From the NCBI GenBank assembly GCA_934402515.1, contig CAKRTZ010000034.1, forward strand, positions 1-23,237: DNA of 23,237 bases, read 5' to 3'. Of this stretch, positions 13,429 to 21,174 are shown piece after piece. The first letter of the stretch is position 1, and each line of letters opens with the position of its first letter. The stretch comes from an uncultured Lachnospiraceae bacterium (GTDB lineage: Bacteria; Bacillota; Clostridia; Lachnospirales; Lachnospiraceae). The notes under the pieces are model-generated. The model saw nothing but the letters and a program-made list of their open reading frames with translations. It was not told the origin of the DNA and did no database searches. A program made the position numbers and the translations under genes.

Positions 13429-14137
13429 AGATTTACACAAAAAATTTGGAGACAATCACGTTCTTCAGGGAGTGAATTATCATATTGCCCCCGGGGAGAA
13501 AATCGTAGTCGTAGGACCCTCCGGTTCCGGGAAAAGTACCTTCCTGCGGTGTCTGAATCTACTGGATACTCCCACCAGTGGAGAAATCTGGTTTGACGGT
13601 CAGTTAATTACCGACCCGAAGGTGAATTTAAACCATGTGAGAGAGCACATGGGAATGGTATTCCAGCATTTCAATCTGTTTAACAATCTGACGATTATGG
13701 ATAATATCACCCTTGCTCCCGTGAAATTAAAGAAAATGAGCAAGGAGGAAGCCAATGAGAATGCCTTAAAACTGTTGGAGCGTGTCAACCTGTTGGAGAA
13801 GGCCGATGCTTATCCCGCACAGCTTTCCGGTGGTCAGAAACAGCGTATTGCCATCGTGCGTTCCCTGGCGATGAACCCGAAGGTGATGCTTTTTGATGAG
13901 CCCACCTCTGCCCTTGATCCGGAGATGGTAGGTGAGGTTCTGGATGTTATGAAGGAACTGGCAGAATCCGGCATGACCATGGTGGTTGTGACCCATGAGA
14001 TGGGCTTTGCAAGAGAAGTGGCTACCAAGGTGGTGTTTATGGACGGTGGAAACATTATGGAGGAGAACACTCCCCAGGAATTCTTCACCAATCCCCAGGC
14101 GCCTCGTTTACAGGAATTCTTATCCAAGGTTTTATAA
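13415..14137 (+). CDS. Amino acid ABC transporter ATP-binding protein (GlnQ type)
   Basis: This 240-residue cytoplasmic ATPase powers the importer. Visible motifs: Walker A 'GPSGSGKST' (34-42), Q-loop Gln84 in 'MVFQHFNLF', signature 'LSGGQKQR' (137-144), Walker B 'VMLFDEPTSALDPE' (157-170) and the switch His194. The start codon is GTG at 13415, inside the end of the permease gene, with AGGAGG at 13399-13404 and 10-base spacing. Length and motifs are typical of the GlnQ/HisP group. No terminator follows before the glycosyltransferase, so the operon may continue. Confidence 0.95.
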   Translation: MITVKDLHKKFGDNHVLQGVNYHIAPGEKIVVVGPSGSGKSTFLRCLNLLDTPTSGEIWFDGQLITDPKVNLNHVREHMGMVFQHFNLFNNLTIMDNITLAPVKLKKMSKEEANENALKLLERVNLLEKADAYPAQLSGGQKQRIAIVRSLAMNPKVMLFDEPTSALDPEMVGEVLDVMKELAESGMTMVVVTHEMGFAREVATKVVFMDGGNIMEENTPQEFFTNPQAPRLQEFLSKVL

Positions 14138-14167
14138 GAAACCGCTGGAGAAAGGACAGGACTTCCG

Positions 14168-15193
14168 ATGAAATTTTCTCTGTGCATGATTGTAAAAAAT
14201 GAGGAGGCGTTACTGGCAGAATGCCTGGACAGTCTGAAAGCCGCCATGGATGAAATCAACATCGTGGACACCGGCTCCACAGACCGGACGAAAGAGATTG
14301 CAGCCTCCTATACGGACAGAGTCTATGATTTCCGGTGGACAGGCAGCTTTTCCGATGCCAGAAATTTTTCTTTCAGCAAGGCGACAGGCGATTATATTTA
14401 CTGCGCCGATGCGGACGAACTCCTGGATGAGGAAAATCAGCGGAAACTGCTGCAGCTGAAAAAACAGCTGGAAAACGCCCAGGAAATCGAAATTGTACAG
14501 ATGTATTATGTCAACCAGCTGCAAAATGGCAGTGTCTATAATTTTGACAAAGAATACCGCCCCAAGCTGTTTAAGCGGCTGCGTACCTTCCGGTGGGCAG
14601 ACCCCATCCACGAACAGGTGGTAACGGAGCCTCTGGTGTTTGACAGTGACATTGAGATTATCCACAGGCAGCAGGAAAGTCACGCAGACCGGGATCTGCT
14701 GGCATTTGAACGGGTACTGGAACGGGGAGAGGAACTTTCCGGACGGTTACAGAGAATGTATGCCATGGAACTGTACAAAGCAGGAAGTGCGGAGCATCTA
14801 CAGAAAGCGGCACCCTACTTTGTGAAACAGATGGAGGCGGCAGAGGCAGAGTCTGATGCCTTCCAGATGGCGGGCCTGATTCCTGCAATGGCGGCATTTG
14901 CCGCGCAGGACAACGATGGCTTTTTCAAATATGCCTGCCGGCTGATTACCGTGGAGCCCTGTTCGGAACTTTGTCTGCAGCTTGCCAGACATTTTGAGCA
15001 GACCGGGGACAAGGAGGAGGCAAACCTCTGGTATTACAACGCGGCTTTTGAAACCAGGCCGGTGTTGGACTTTTGTGCAGGTAACCAGGAGCCGTTGGAG
15101 GCTCTGGCGCGTCTGGCGTATGAGCGGGGCTGCGAGGAAGAGGCAGAACAGTACCGTGCCCAGGCAAAAGAGCGGGCACAGTTGTGCAAATAA
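14168..15193 (+). CDS. Glycosyltransferase family 2 protein with helical repeat C-terminus
   Basis: The first ~200 of 341 residues form a GT-A fold: 'SLCMIVKNEE' (4-13), 'IVDTGSTDRT' (32-41) and the nucleotide-sugar metal motif 'DADE' (81-84). The rest is helical with TPR-like spacing ('HFEQTGDKEEANLWYYNAA', 'LARLAYERGCEEEAEQY'), an arrangement common in Firmicutes GT2 proteins with this start motif. It would transfer a sugar from a nucleotide sugar to an unknown acceptor; there are no membrane segments. GAGAAAGGA precedes the ATG. It lies 30 bases after the ABC ATPase and 12 bases before hisC. Confidence 0.85.
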   Translation: MKFSLCMIVKNEEALLAECLDSLKAAMDEINIVDTGSTDRTKEIAASYTDRVYDFRWTGSFSDARNFSFSKATGDYIYCADADELLDEENQRKLLQLKKQLENAQEIEIVQMYYVNQLQNGSVYNFDKEYRPKLFKRLRTFRWADPIHEQVVTEPLVFDSDIEIIHRQQESHADRDLLAFERVLERGEELSGRLQRMYAMELYKAGSAEHLQKAAPYFVKQMEAAEAESDAFQMAGLIPAMAAFAAQDNDGFFKYACRLITVEPCSELCLQLARHFEQTGDKEEANLWYYNAAFETRPVLDFCAGNQEPLEALARLAYERGCEEEAEQYRAQAKERAQLCK

Positions 15194-15214
15194 AAGACAA
15201 AGGAAATGAAAAAA

Positions 15215-16270
15215 ATGAGTTGGGAAAGTAATGTACGCCGGGTGGAGCCTTATGTACCCGGAGAACAGCCGAAGACAGAACAGGTCATTAAGTTAAATAC
15301 AAACGAGTGTCCTTATCCCCCCGCCCCCGGTGTGGCGAAGGCGGCAAAGGAAATGGACACGGATGCACTGCGGTTGTATCCAGACCCCAATGCGTCGGTG
15401 CTGGTGGATGCCCTGGCAGACTACTATCATGTGAAATCCTCCCAGGTGTTTGTGGGTGTAGGTTCTGACGATGTGCTGTCCATTGCTTTCCTTACTTTTT
15501 TTAATTCCGACAAGCCCATCCTGTTCCCGGACATTACATATTCCTTCTATGATGTGTGGGCAGAGGTTTACCGGATTCCCTATGAAACCATTCCCCTGGA
15601 TGAAAATTTCCAGCTTCGGGTGGAAGATTACAACCGGGAAAACGGTGGAATTGTCATTGCAAACCCCAATGCCCCCACCGGACTTTTCATGCCGGTGGAG
15701 CAGATTGAGAACATTATAAAAAATAACCCGGACAGCATTGTGATTGTGGACGAGGCCTATGTGGATTTCGGCGCAGAAAGCTGTCTGCCTTTGACGGAGA
15801 AGTACGACAACGTGCTGGTGGTACAGACTTTCTCCAAATCCAGAGCCATGGCGGGAGCCAGAATTGGTATTGCCTTAGGCTCCGAAAAACTCATCGGTTA
15901 TATGAATGATGTAAAATTTTCCATCAATTCCTATACCATGAACCGTCCTTCTCTCATTCTCGGCGTAGAAGCAGTGAAAGACGATGCATATTTCCATGAC
16001 ATTGTCGTTAAAATGATAAAAACGAGAGAGTGGGTTAAGAAAGATTTAAATCTTCTGGGCTTTACATTCCCGGATTCTTATAGTAATTTTATCTTTGCAA
16101 AGCATAAGGAGAAAACGGCGGAGGAACTGTTTACCTATCTGAAAAGCAAAAATATTTATGTCCGCTATTTTCACAAACCACGCATTGACAACTATCTGCG
16201 TATCAGCATCGGAACCGATGAACAGATGCAGGCGCTTGTCGATGCCTTAAAGGAGTATCTCGGATGTTAA
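15215..16270 (+). CDS. hisC: Histidinol-phosphate aminotransferase-like enzyme
   Basis: This fold-type I PLP enzyme (351 residues from ATG 15215) converts imidazole-acetol phosphate and glutamate to histidinol phosphate; homologues also transaminate aromatic keto acids. Motifs: 'KLNTNECPYPP' (26-36), 'NPNAPTG' (150-156), 'DEAYVDF' (179-185) and the PLP lysine in 'TFSKSRAMAGARIG' (Lys208). An in-frame ATG at 15206 would add three residues, but the AAAGG at 15199-15203 is only two bases before it and 11 before 15215, so the second start is preferred. The gene overlaps the next by seven bases. No other his genes are nearby, so a role in aromatic amino acid synthesis is possible. Confidence 0.9.
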   Translation: MSWESNVRRVEPYVPGEQPKTEQVIKLNTNECPYPPAPGVAKAAKEMDTDALRLYPDPNASVLVDALADYYHVKSSQVFVGVGSDDVLSIAFLTFFNSDKPILFPDITYSFYDVWAEVYRIPYETIPLDENFQLRVEDYNRENGGIVIANPNAPTGLFMPVEQIENIIKNNPDSIVIVDEAYVDFGAESCLPLTEKYDNVLVVQTFSKSRAMAGARIGIALGSEKLIGYMNDVKFSINSYTMNRPSLILGVEAVKDDAYFHDIVVKMIKTREWVKKDLNLLGFTFPDSYSNFIFAKHKEKTAEELFTYLKSKNIYVRYFHKPRIDNYLRISIGTDEQMQALVDALKEYLGC

Positions 16271-16743
16271 CAAAGTATTTATGGATTTTCTTCATTTCCA
16301 TGGTGCCGCTCATCGAACTGCGTGGCGCGATTCCCGTATCCCAGGGACTGGGGCTGCCCCTGTTGCAGAGTTATATCGTCTGCGTCATCGGCAACATGGT
16401 TCCCGTTCCCATTATCTATTTCTTCGCCAGAAAGGTGTTGGAATGGGGGGCTGACAAACCAGTCATTGGAAAGTTCTTCACCTTTTGTCTGGTAAAGGGC
16501 GAGCATGGCGGCAAAAAATTGCAGGAGAAGGCAGGACGGGGGTTATTCGTGGCACTGCTTTTGTTCGTGGGAATTCCCCTTCCGGGAACCGGCGCATGGA
16601 CAGGAACCCTGGCAGCCAGTCTGTTGGATATGGATTTCAAATCCAGTGTGGCAGCGGTTATGCTGGGTGTACTTCTGGCGGGAGTCATTATGGGACTGGC
16701 GAGTGCCGGCGTATTCGGAGCCATCGGACTGGCAATCAGCTAG
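16264..16743 (+). CDS. Small multidrug export-like membrane protein (COG2426)
   Basis: This 159-residue protein has about four hydrophobic segments and the signature start 'SMVPLIELRGAIPVSQGLGLP' (split; about 12-32) of the COG2426 / Sm_multidrug_ex family. 'VGIPLPGTGAWTGTLAA' (about 102-118) is the second conserved region. The family name reflects early drug-resistance reports; its true substrate is not settled. ATG 16264 overlaps the 3' end of hisC and would be read by coupled translation. Family membership is confident, function is not. Confidence 0.88.
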   Translation: MLTKYLWIFFISMVPLIELRGAIPVSQGLGLPLLQSYIVCVIGNMVPVPIIYFFARKVLEWGADKPVIGKFFTFCLVKGEHGGKKLQEKAGRGLFVALLLFVGIPLPGTGAWTGTLAASLLDMDFKSSVAAVMLGVLLAGVIMGLASAGVFGAIGLAIS

Positions 16744-16766
16744 AACAGGCTGGAGGTATGGGACAA

Positions 16767-17582
16767 ATGTCGGAGAGTTATACAGACTTTGCCAAAGTGT
16801 ATGATATTTTTATGGATGAGACGCCTTACGAGGAATGGACAGAATTCCTCGTAGGGCTTATTCTGCGTTTAGGGATCAGTAAACCGGGCGTCCAGACTGG
16901 GGATGCACTGGAGAGCGAGCGCAACCTGGTACTGGATCTGGGCTGTGGCACAGGCAGTCTCACGGAGCGCATGGAGCAGCGGGGCTTTGATATGATTGGC
17001 GTGGACAATTCTGAGGACATGCTGCGGATTGCTCTGGAGAAAAAAGAAAAAGCCGGGAGCAAAACCCTCTACCTGCTACAGGATATGCGGGAGCTGGAAC
17101 TGTTTAGTACCGTAGGAACGGTCATCAGTGTCTGCGACAGCATTAACTATCTGCTGTCGGAGGAAGACTTACTGACCACCTTTAAACTGGTGAACAACTA
17201 TCTCTATCCCGGCGGACTTTTTATTTTTGACTTTAATACGGTGTACAAATACGAGACGGTGATAGGTGATACCACCATTGCGGAGAGCCGGGAGGAGTGC
17301 AGTTTTATCTGGGACAACTTCTACCATGAGGAGGAACAGATTAACGAGTACGACCTGACGCTATTTGTGCAGGAGGAGGGAAACCAGTACCGGAGATTCC
17401 AGGAAACCCACTACCAGCGGGGCTATACCCTGGAACAGATGAAAGGTCTGGTGGAACAGGCAGGACTTGCTTTTGTGGAGGCGCTGGATGCAGACACCCA
17501 TGGGGAAGTGACGCTGGAGAGCGAGCGGATTTATGTGGTGGCAAGAGAACAACAGAAAAGTGGAGGGACAGAACATGTCTGA
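16767..17582 (+). CDS. Class I SAM-dependent methyltransferase
   Basis: The protein is 271 residues from ATG 16767. The SAM-binding motif I 'VLDLGCGTGSLTE' lies at about 55-67, followed by 'IGVDNSEDML' (motif II acidic residue Asp80) and 'VCDSINYLLSEEDL', typical of the small-molecule methyltransferase group with a Methyltransf_25-type domain. GGAGG at 16752-16756 is one base from the ATG at 16758 and ten from 16767, so the latter is chosen. The open frame extends much further upstream inside the COG2426 gene but that part is not family-like. It overlaps hslO by eight bases. Substrate unknown. Confidence 0.88.
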   Translation: MSESYTDFAKVYDIFMDETPYEEWTEFLVGLILRLGISKPGVQTGDALESERNLVLDLGCGTGSLTERMEQRGFDMIGVDNSEDMLRIALEKKEKAGSKTLYLLQDMRELELFSTVGTVISVCDSINYLLSEEDLLTTFKLVNNYLYPGGLFIFDFNTVYKYETVIGDTTIAESREECSFIWDNFYHEEEQINEYDLTLFVQEEGNQYRRFQETHYQRGYTLEQMKGLVEQAGLAFVEALDADTHGEVTLESERIYVVAREQQKSGGTEHV

Positions 17583-18465
17583 TTATATCGTAAGAGCAAC
17601 GGCGGCGGACGCACAGATCCGCGCTTTTGCAGCAACAACAAAAGAGATGGTGGAAACAGCGAGAAAGGCACACGACACCAGCCCGGTGGTGACCGCAGGA
17701 CTGGGACGGCTGATGACTGCAGGCGCCATGATGGGCAGTATGCTAAAGGGAGACAAGGATCTGCTCACCCTGCAGATTCGCAGTGCAGGCCCGGTGAAGG
17801 GACTGACGGTGACCGCGGATTCCCAGGGAAACGTGAAGGGCTTTGCCACCGAACCCCAGGTTATCAACGCCCCCAATGCCTTGGGCAAGCTGGATGTGGG
17901 CGGAATTGTAGGCCCCGGCGTACTCAGCGTCATCAAGGATATGGGATTGAAAGACCCCTATGTGGGACAGGTGGAATTGCAGACCGGCGAGATTGCCGAG
18001 GACATCACCTACTATTTTGCCACTTCCGAACAGGTGCCCTCCTCCGTAGGACTGGGCGTTCTGATGGAAAAAGACAACACCGTGCGTCAGGCAGGCGGCT
18101 TTATTATCCAGGTAATGCCCTTCGTGTCCGATGAGGTGCTGGACAAGCTGGAGCAGAAGTTGAAGGAAATCCCTCCCGTCACCACCATGCTGGATGCAGG
18201 AAAGACCCCGGAGGAGATTCTGGAGCTGCTGCTGGGGGATATGGATTTGGTTATCAACGACAAGATGGAAACCCGTTTCCACTGCAACTGCGACAAGCAC
18301 CGCATCGAGAAAGCCCTGATTTCCGTGGGGGAAAAAGAATTGAAGGATATGATAAATGAGGGCAAGCCCATTGAAGTGAACTGCCATTTCTGTAATACCC
18401 ATTACAACTTCACCGTGGAGGAACTGAAAGCACTGTTGAAAAAAACGAAACGTATCACTGATTAA
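17575..18465 (+). CDS. hslO: Redox-regulated chaperone Hsp33
   Basis: This 296-residue cytoplasmic chaperone matches Hsp33 in length and order. The N-terminal substrate-binding domain has 'SAGPVKGLTVTADSQGNVKGF' (split; 70-90), and the C-terminal redox switch carries the four zinc-binding cysteines in the canonical arrangement: 'CNC' (Cys237, Cys239) and 'CHFC' (Cys270, Cys273). Oxidation releases zinc and activates the holdase. The start at 17575 overlaps the methyltransferase stop and is preceded by GGAGGGA; an in-frame ATG at 17533 would add 14 residues that are not family-like. Confidence 0.96.
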   Translation: MSDYIVRATAADAQIRAFAATTKEMVETARKAHDTSPVVTAGLGRLMTAGAMMGSMLKGDKDLLTLQIRSAGPVKGLTVTADSQGNVKGFATEPQVINAPNALGKLDVGGIVGPGVLSVIKDMGLKDPYVGQVELQTGEIAEDITYYFATSEQVPSSVGLGVLMEKDNTVRQAGGFIIQVMPFVSDEVLDKLEQKLKEIPPVTTMLDAGKTPEEILELLLGDMDLVINDKMETRFHCNCDKHRIEKALISVGEKELKDMINEGKPIEVNCHFCNTHYNFTVEELKALLKKTKRITD

Positions 18466-18468
18466 GCA

Positions 18469-18496
18469 GTACCGGAGCACTTTGCTGCTCCGGTAC
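18469..18496. other. Strong hairpin between hslO and nadE without a T-run
   Basis: GTACCGGAGCA (18469-18479) and TGCTCCGGTAC (18486-18496) form a perfect 11-bp stem with a 6-base loop. No T-run follows on either strand, so it is not a standard terminator. It may be an mRNA processing or stability element between the two genes. Confidence 0.6.
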
Positions 18497-18530
18497 GTAA
18501 GTAAGTGATTCAAGCAGGGGGATATTCTTT

Positions 18531-20444
18531 ATGAAACATGGTTTTATCAAAGTAGCAGCATGCACACCGAAGATCAAAGTGGCTGACCCGTTTTTTAACG
18601 GGGCACAGATTATGGCACAGATGGAGGAAGCGTGTAAGGCAGGAGCCAAAATTCTGGTGTTCCCGGAACTGTGTCTTACCGGGTATACCTGTGGTGATTT
18701 GTTTTTACAGGAATTATTACTGCGTCAGGCGAAGGACAGCCTGCAGTTGATTGCGGAATGTTCCAGCGGACTGGATGCTCTTATTTTTATCGGACTTCCC
18801 TTTGTCCATGAGCAAAAGCTGTACAATGTGGCAGCCGCCATCCACAACGGCAAAATTCTGGCACTGATTCCCAAACGTTTCATTCCCACCTACGGGGAAT
18901 TTTACGAGGGCAGACATTTCCAGCCGGGGAACACCACCGCCACCGATGTGTGGGTAGGCGACCAGCTTGTGCCCTTCGGAACGGACATCCTGTTACAATG
19001 TGATACCATGCCGGAGCTGTGTGTGGCTTGCGAAATCTGTGAGGATATCTGGGTAGCCAATACCCCCTCCACCGCCCATGCACTGGCGGGAGCCAATGTG
19101 CTTGTGAATCTTTCTGCCTCCAATGAGACGGTGGGAAAGGACGAGTACCGGGAACTTCTGGTGAAATCCATCTCGGCACGGCTGTTGTGTGGCTATGTCT
19201 ACACCTCCTCCGCGGAGGGCGAATCCACCCAGGATTTGGTGTTTGGCGGACACCGCATCATTGCGGAAAATGGCACCATTCTGAAACAGGAGAAAAATTT
19301 CCAGGCGGGCATCCTTTATTCTGAACTGGATTTGCACCGGATTGTCAGTGAGAGACGGCGGATGAGCAGCTTTATCCCCGAAGAAAAGCAGTTTTACACC
19401 AGAGCCCACTTTTCCTTGAAAGAGGAGGAAGCCAATCTCACCCGCACCTTTGAGAGTCTGCCCTTTGTGCCACAGGATAAGACAAAGCGGGACGAGCGGT
19501 GTGAGGAGATTCTTTCCATCCAGTCCTATGGACTGAAAAAGCGGTTGGAGCATACCGGGTGCCAGCATGTGGTGATTGGGGTGTCGGGCGGTCTGGATTC
19601 CACCTTGGCACTGCTGGTGACAGTGCGCACCTTTGAGCTGCTGGGCTTGGACAAAAAGGGCATTTTTGGCGTGACCATGCCCTGCTTTGGCACTACAGAC
19701 CGCACCTTTGACAATGCCTGCAAGCTGGTGAAACAGTTAGGCTGTACCCTGCAAAAGGTGGATATCAAAAAATCCGTGACCCAGCATTTTAAGGACATCA
19801 AGTTTGACATGGAAAACCACGATGTCACCTACGAAAACGGGCAGGCAAGGGAGCGTACCCAGGTGCTCATGGACATTGCCAACAAGGAAAACGGCATGGT
19901 CATCGGAACCGGGGATATGTCGGAACTGGCACTGGGCTGGGCGACCTACAACGGCGACCACATGTCCATGTACGGTGTCAATGCCGGTGTGCCCAAGACA
20001 CTGGTGCGCCATCTGGTGTACTACTACGCTGACACCTGTGGTGACGAAAAGCTACAGGCAACCTTACGGGATGTTCTGGACACCCCGGTGAGCCCGGAGC
20101 TGTTACCTCCCGTGGAGGGAGAGATTGCCCAGAAAACCGAGGATCTGGTGGGACCCTACGAACTGCATGATTTCTTCTTATATTATCTGCTGAGGTTTGG
20201 CTGCGAGCCGGAGAAAATTTACCGGCTGGCGAAACTGGCATTTGCGGACAGTTACGAGCCGGAAGTGATTTTGAAATGGCTGAAAACTTTTTATCAGCGG
20301 TTCTTTGCCCAGCAGTTTAAGCGTTCCTGTCTGCCGGACGGACCCAAGGTGGGTTCCGTGGCTTTATCTCCCAGGGGAGATTTGCGGATGCCCTCCGATG
20401 CCTCAAGAGCATTGTGGATGAAACAGCTGGAAAATCTGGAATAG
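18531..20444 (+). CDS. nadE: Glutamine-dependent NAD+ synthetase
   Basis: This 637-residue, two-domain cytoplasmic enzyme makes NAD+ from nicotinate adenine dinucleotide, ATP and glutamine. The N-terminal nitrilase-like glutaminase domain carries the triad Glu46 ('VFPELCLTGY'), Lys115 ('IPKRFIPTYGEFYEGR') and Cys170 ('ACEICEDIW'), which releases ammonia. The C-terminal synthetase domain begins near 330 and has the PP-loop 'VSGGLDSTLAL' (351-361) and 'GTGDMSELALGWATYNGDHMS', split around the NaAD/ATP site. Length matches the long glutamine-dependent type. AGGGGG precedes the ATG. It follows hslO by 65 bases with only a hairpin between, so it is likely in the same operon. Confidence 0.96.
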   Translation: MKHGFIKVAACTPKIKVADPFFNGAQIMAQMEEACKAGAKILVFPELCLTGYTCGDLFLQELLLRQAKDSLQLIAECSSGLDALIFIGLPFVHEQKLYNVAAAIHNGKILALIPKRFIPTYGEFYEGRHFQPGNTTATDVWVGDQLVPFGTDILLQCDTMPELCVACEICEDIWVANTPSTAHALAGANVLVNLSASNETVGKDEYRELLVKSISARLLCGYVYTSSAEGESTQDLVFGGHRIIAENGTILKQEKNFQAGILYSELDLHRIVSERRRMSSFIPEEKQFYTRAHFSLKEEEANLTRTFESLPFVPQDKTKRDERCEEILSIQSYGLKKRLEHTGCQHVVIGVSGGLDSTLALLVTVRTFELLGLDKKGIFGVTMPCFGTTDRTFDNACKLVKQLGCTLQKVDIKKSVTQHFKDIKFDMENHDVTYENGQARERTQVLMDIANKENGMVIGTGDMSELALGWATYNGDHMSMYGVNAGVPKTLVRHLVYYYADTCGDEKLQATLRDVLDTPVSPELLPPVEGEIAQKTEDLVGPYELHDFFLYYLLRFGCEPEKIYRLAKLAFADSYEPEVILKWLKTFYQRFFAQQFKRSCLPDGPKVGSVALSPRGDLRMPSDASRALWMKQLENLE

Positions 20445-20500
20445 GTGGATAACCTGAGGGACAATGATAGTCGTGGAAAATCCCCGGCAGAAAGGTTTGA

Positions 20501-20563
20501 TCCCACAGACATATCCTGTGGAACAGTCTCATACAATAGGATTACAAAAAGAATTCTGTGGGA
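20501..20563 (+). promoter_or_regulatory. Alternative pairing that could hide a ribosome binding site
   Basis: CCACAG (20503-20508) pairs with CTGTGG (20516-20521) as a local hairpin, but TCCCACAG (20501-20508) can instead pair perfectly with CTGTGGGA (20556-20563), which covers part of the GGGAGAGG ribosome binding site of the next gene. The two are mutually exclusive. No ligand or promoter is visible; this could be chance. Confidence 0.25.
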
Positions 20564-20569
20564 GAGGCT

Positions 20570-21037
20570 ATGAGTTCCAAAACAAAAATTGTGGTATTGC
20601 ATTTAAAAGAAGTGATTTATACAGGCATTTTCGCTGCCCTTGCCATTCTCCTGATTATTGTTCTTGTCATTATGTTTGCGCCGGGCAAAGAGAAAGCGGC
20701 ACAGGAGACAACGGTGGACACTCCGGCGAGCATGTATGTGCCGGGGGTATATACGACCACACTCAATATCGGGGACAGCAATCTGGACATTGCGGTGACG
20801 GTGGATGACACCAGAATCAACAGCGTGGAGCTGATCAATTTAAGTGAGGCAGTGACGACCATGTACCCGCTGATTGAGCCCTCCTTTGAGGATCTTGCCA
20901 GCCAGGTCATGGAGAAACAGTCCCTGGAGCAGATCACCTACCCGGACGAAAGCCACTACACCTCCCTGGTACTTCTGGATGCAATCCGGTCATCCCTGGA
21001 GCGGGCGTATGTGGTGGACCCCACCACGACTCCGTGA
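20570..21037 (+). CDS. Membrane-anchored protein with degenerate FMN-binding-like domain
   Basis: The protein is 155 residues from ATG 20570, chosen because GGGAG (20560-20564) is upstream of it; a GTG at 20558 would start inside that site. It has one membrane segment (about 16-37), a short linker and an outside domain of ~95 residues. From 'YVPGVYTTTLNIG' (56-68) through 'DIAVTVDDTRINSVELI' (73-89) to 'HYTSLVLLDAIRSSLERA' (129-146) it follows the outline of FMN-bind domains (GxYxG..., V.V.dGkI..VeV, YTS.ai..Av). The SGAT segment that holds flavin covalently is replaced by DESH (126-129), so covalent flavin attachment is unlikely. The function is unknown; the fold call is an inference by eye. 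It lies 125 bases after nadE. Confidence 0.6.
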   Translation: MSSKTKIVVLHLKEVIYTGIFAALAILLIIVLVIMFAPGKEKAAQETTVDTPASMYVPGVYTTTLNIGDSNLDIAVTVDDTRINSVELINLSEAVTTMYPLIEPSFEDLASQVMEKQSLEQITYPDESHYTSLVLLDAIRSSLERAYVVDPTTTP

Positions 21038-21045
21038 CAAAACGC

Positions 21046-21075
21046 TTGACAAGGGGCGAAGTACCGCGCTATGAT
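21046..21075 (+). promoter_or_regulatory. Promoter of glnA
   Basis: A perfect TTGACA (21046-21051), an 18-base spacer and TATGAT (21070-21075) form a strong promoter giving a start near 21082, three bases before the leader hairpin. No GlnR box (TGTNA-N7-TNACA) is visible around it. Confidence 0.75.
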
Positions 21076-21084
21076 GTTTGCAGA

Positions 21085-21121
21085 ACAAAGGCGTTCTTCT
21101 CAGGGAGAAGAACGCCTTTGT
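21085..21121 (+). other. 17-bp perfect hairpin at the 5' end of the glnA transcript
   Basis: ACAAAGGCGTTCTTCTC (21085-21101) and its exact inverted repeat (21105-21121) flank a 3-base loop, AGG. There is no T-run after it, so it is not an obvious terminator for the preceding gene, though it may serve as one. It would lie at or near the 5' end of the glnA mRNA. Confidence 0.7.
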
Positions 21122-21138
21122 GGATTCTATCTGATTGT

Positions 21139-21150
21139 TTAGTTAACTAA
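21139..21150. promoter_or_regulatory. Perfect 12-bp palindrome in the glnA leader
   Basis: TTAGTTAACTAA is fully self-complementary and sits 15 bases before the glnA ribosome binding site (GGAGGA, 21165-21170). It could be a protein-binding site in DNA; AT-rich palindromes of this length also occur by chance. Confidence 0.35.
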
Positions 21151-21174
21151 GGGAAATAAATATTGGAGGAAATT

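Noticed and set aside
16485..16766. Upstream extension of the methyltransferase frame (start at 16485 or 16758)
   Set aside because: The extension lies in another frame of the COG2426 gene, is Gly/Arg-rich and not family-like; the GGAGG site at 16752 is placed for ATG 16767.
17533..17574. Earlier Hsp33 start at 17533
   Set aside because: It adds 14 residues unlike Hsp33 and sits inside the methyltransferase gene; ATG 17575 has a good ribosome binding site and matches the family N-terminus.
17743..18513. 256-codon minus-strand frame opposite hslO
   Set aside because: Antisense shadow of a firmly identified gene; His/Gln-rich composition without domain.
20464..20808. 114-codon frame overlapping the FMN-like protein gene
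   Set aside because: Different frame from the membrane-protein gene, Cys/His-rich shadow without ribosome binding site.
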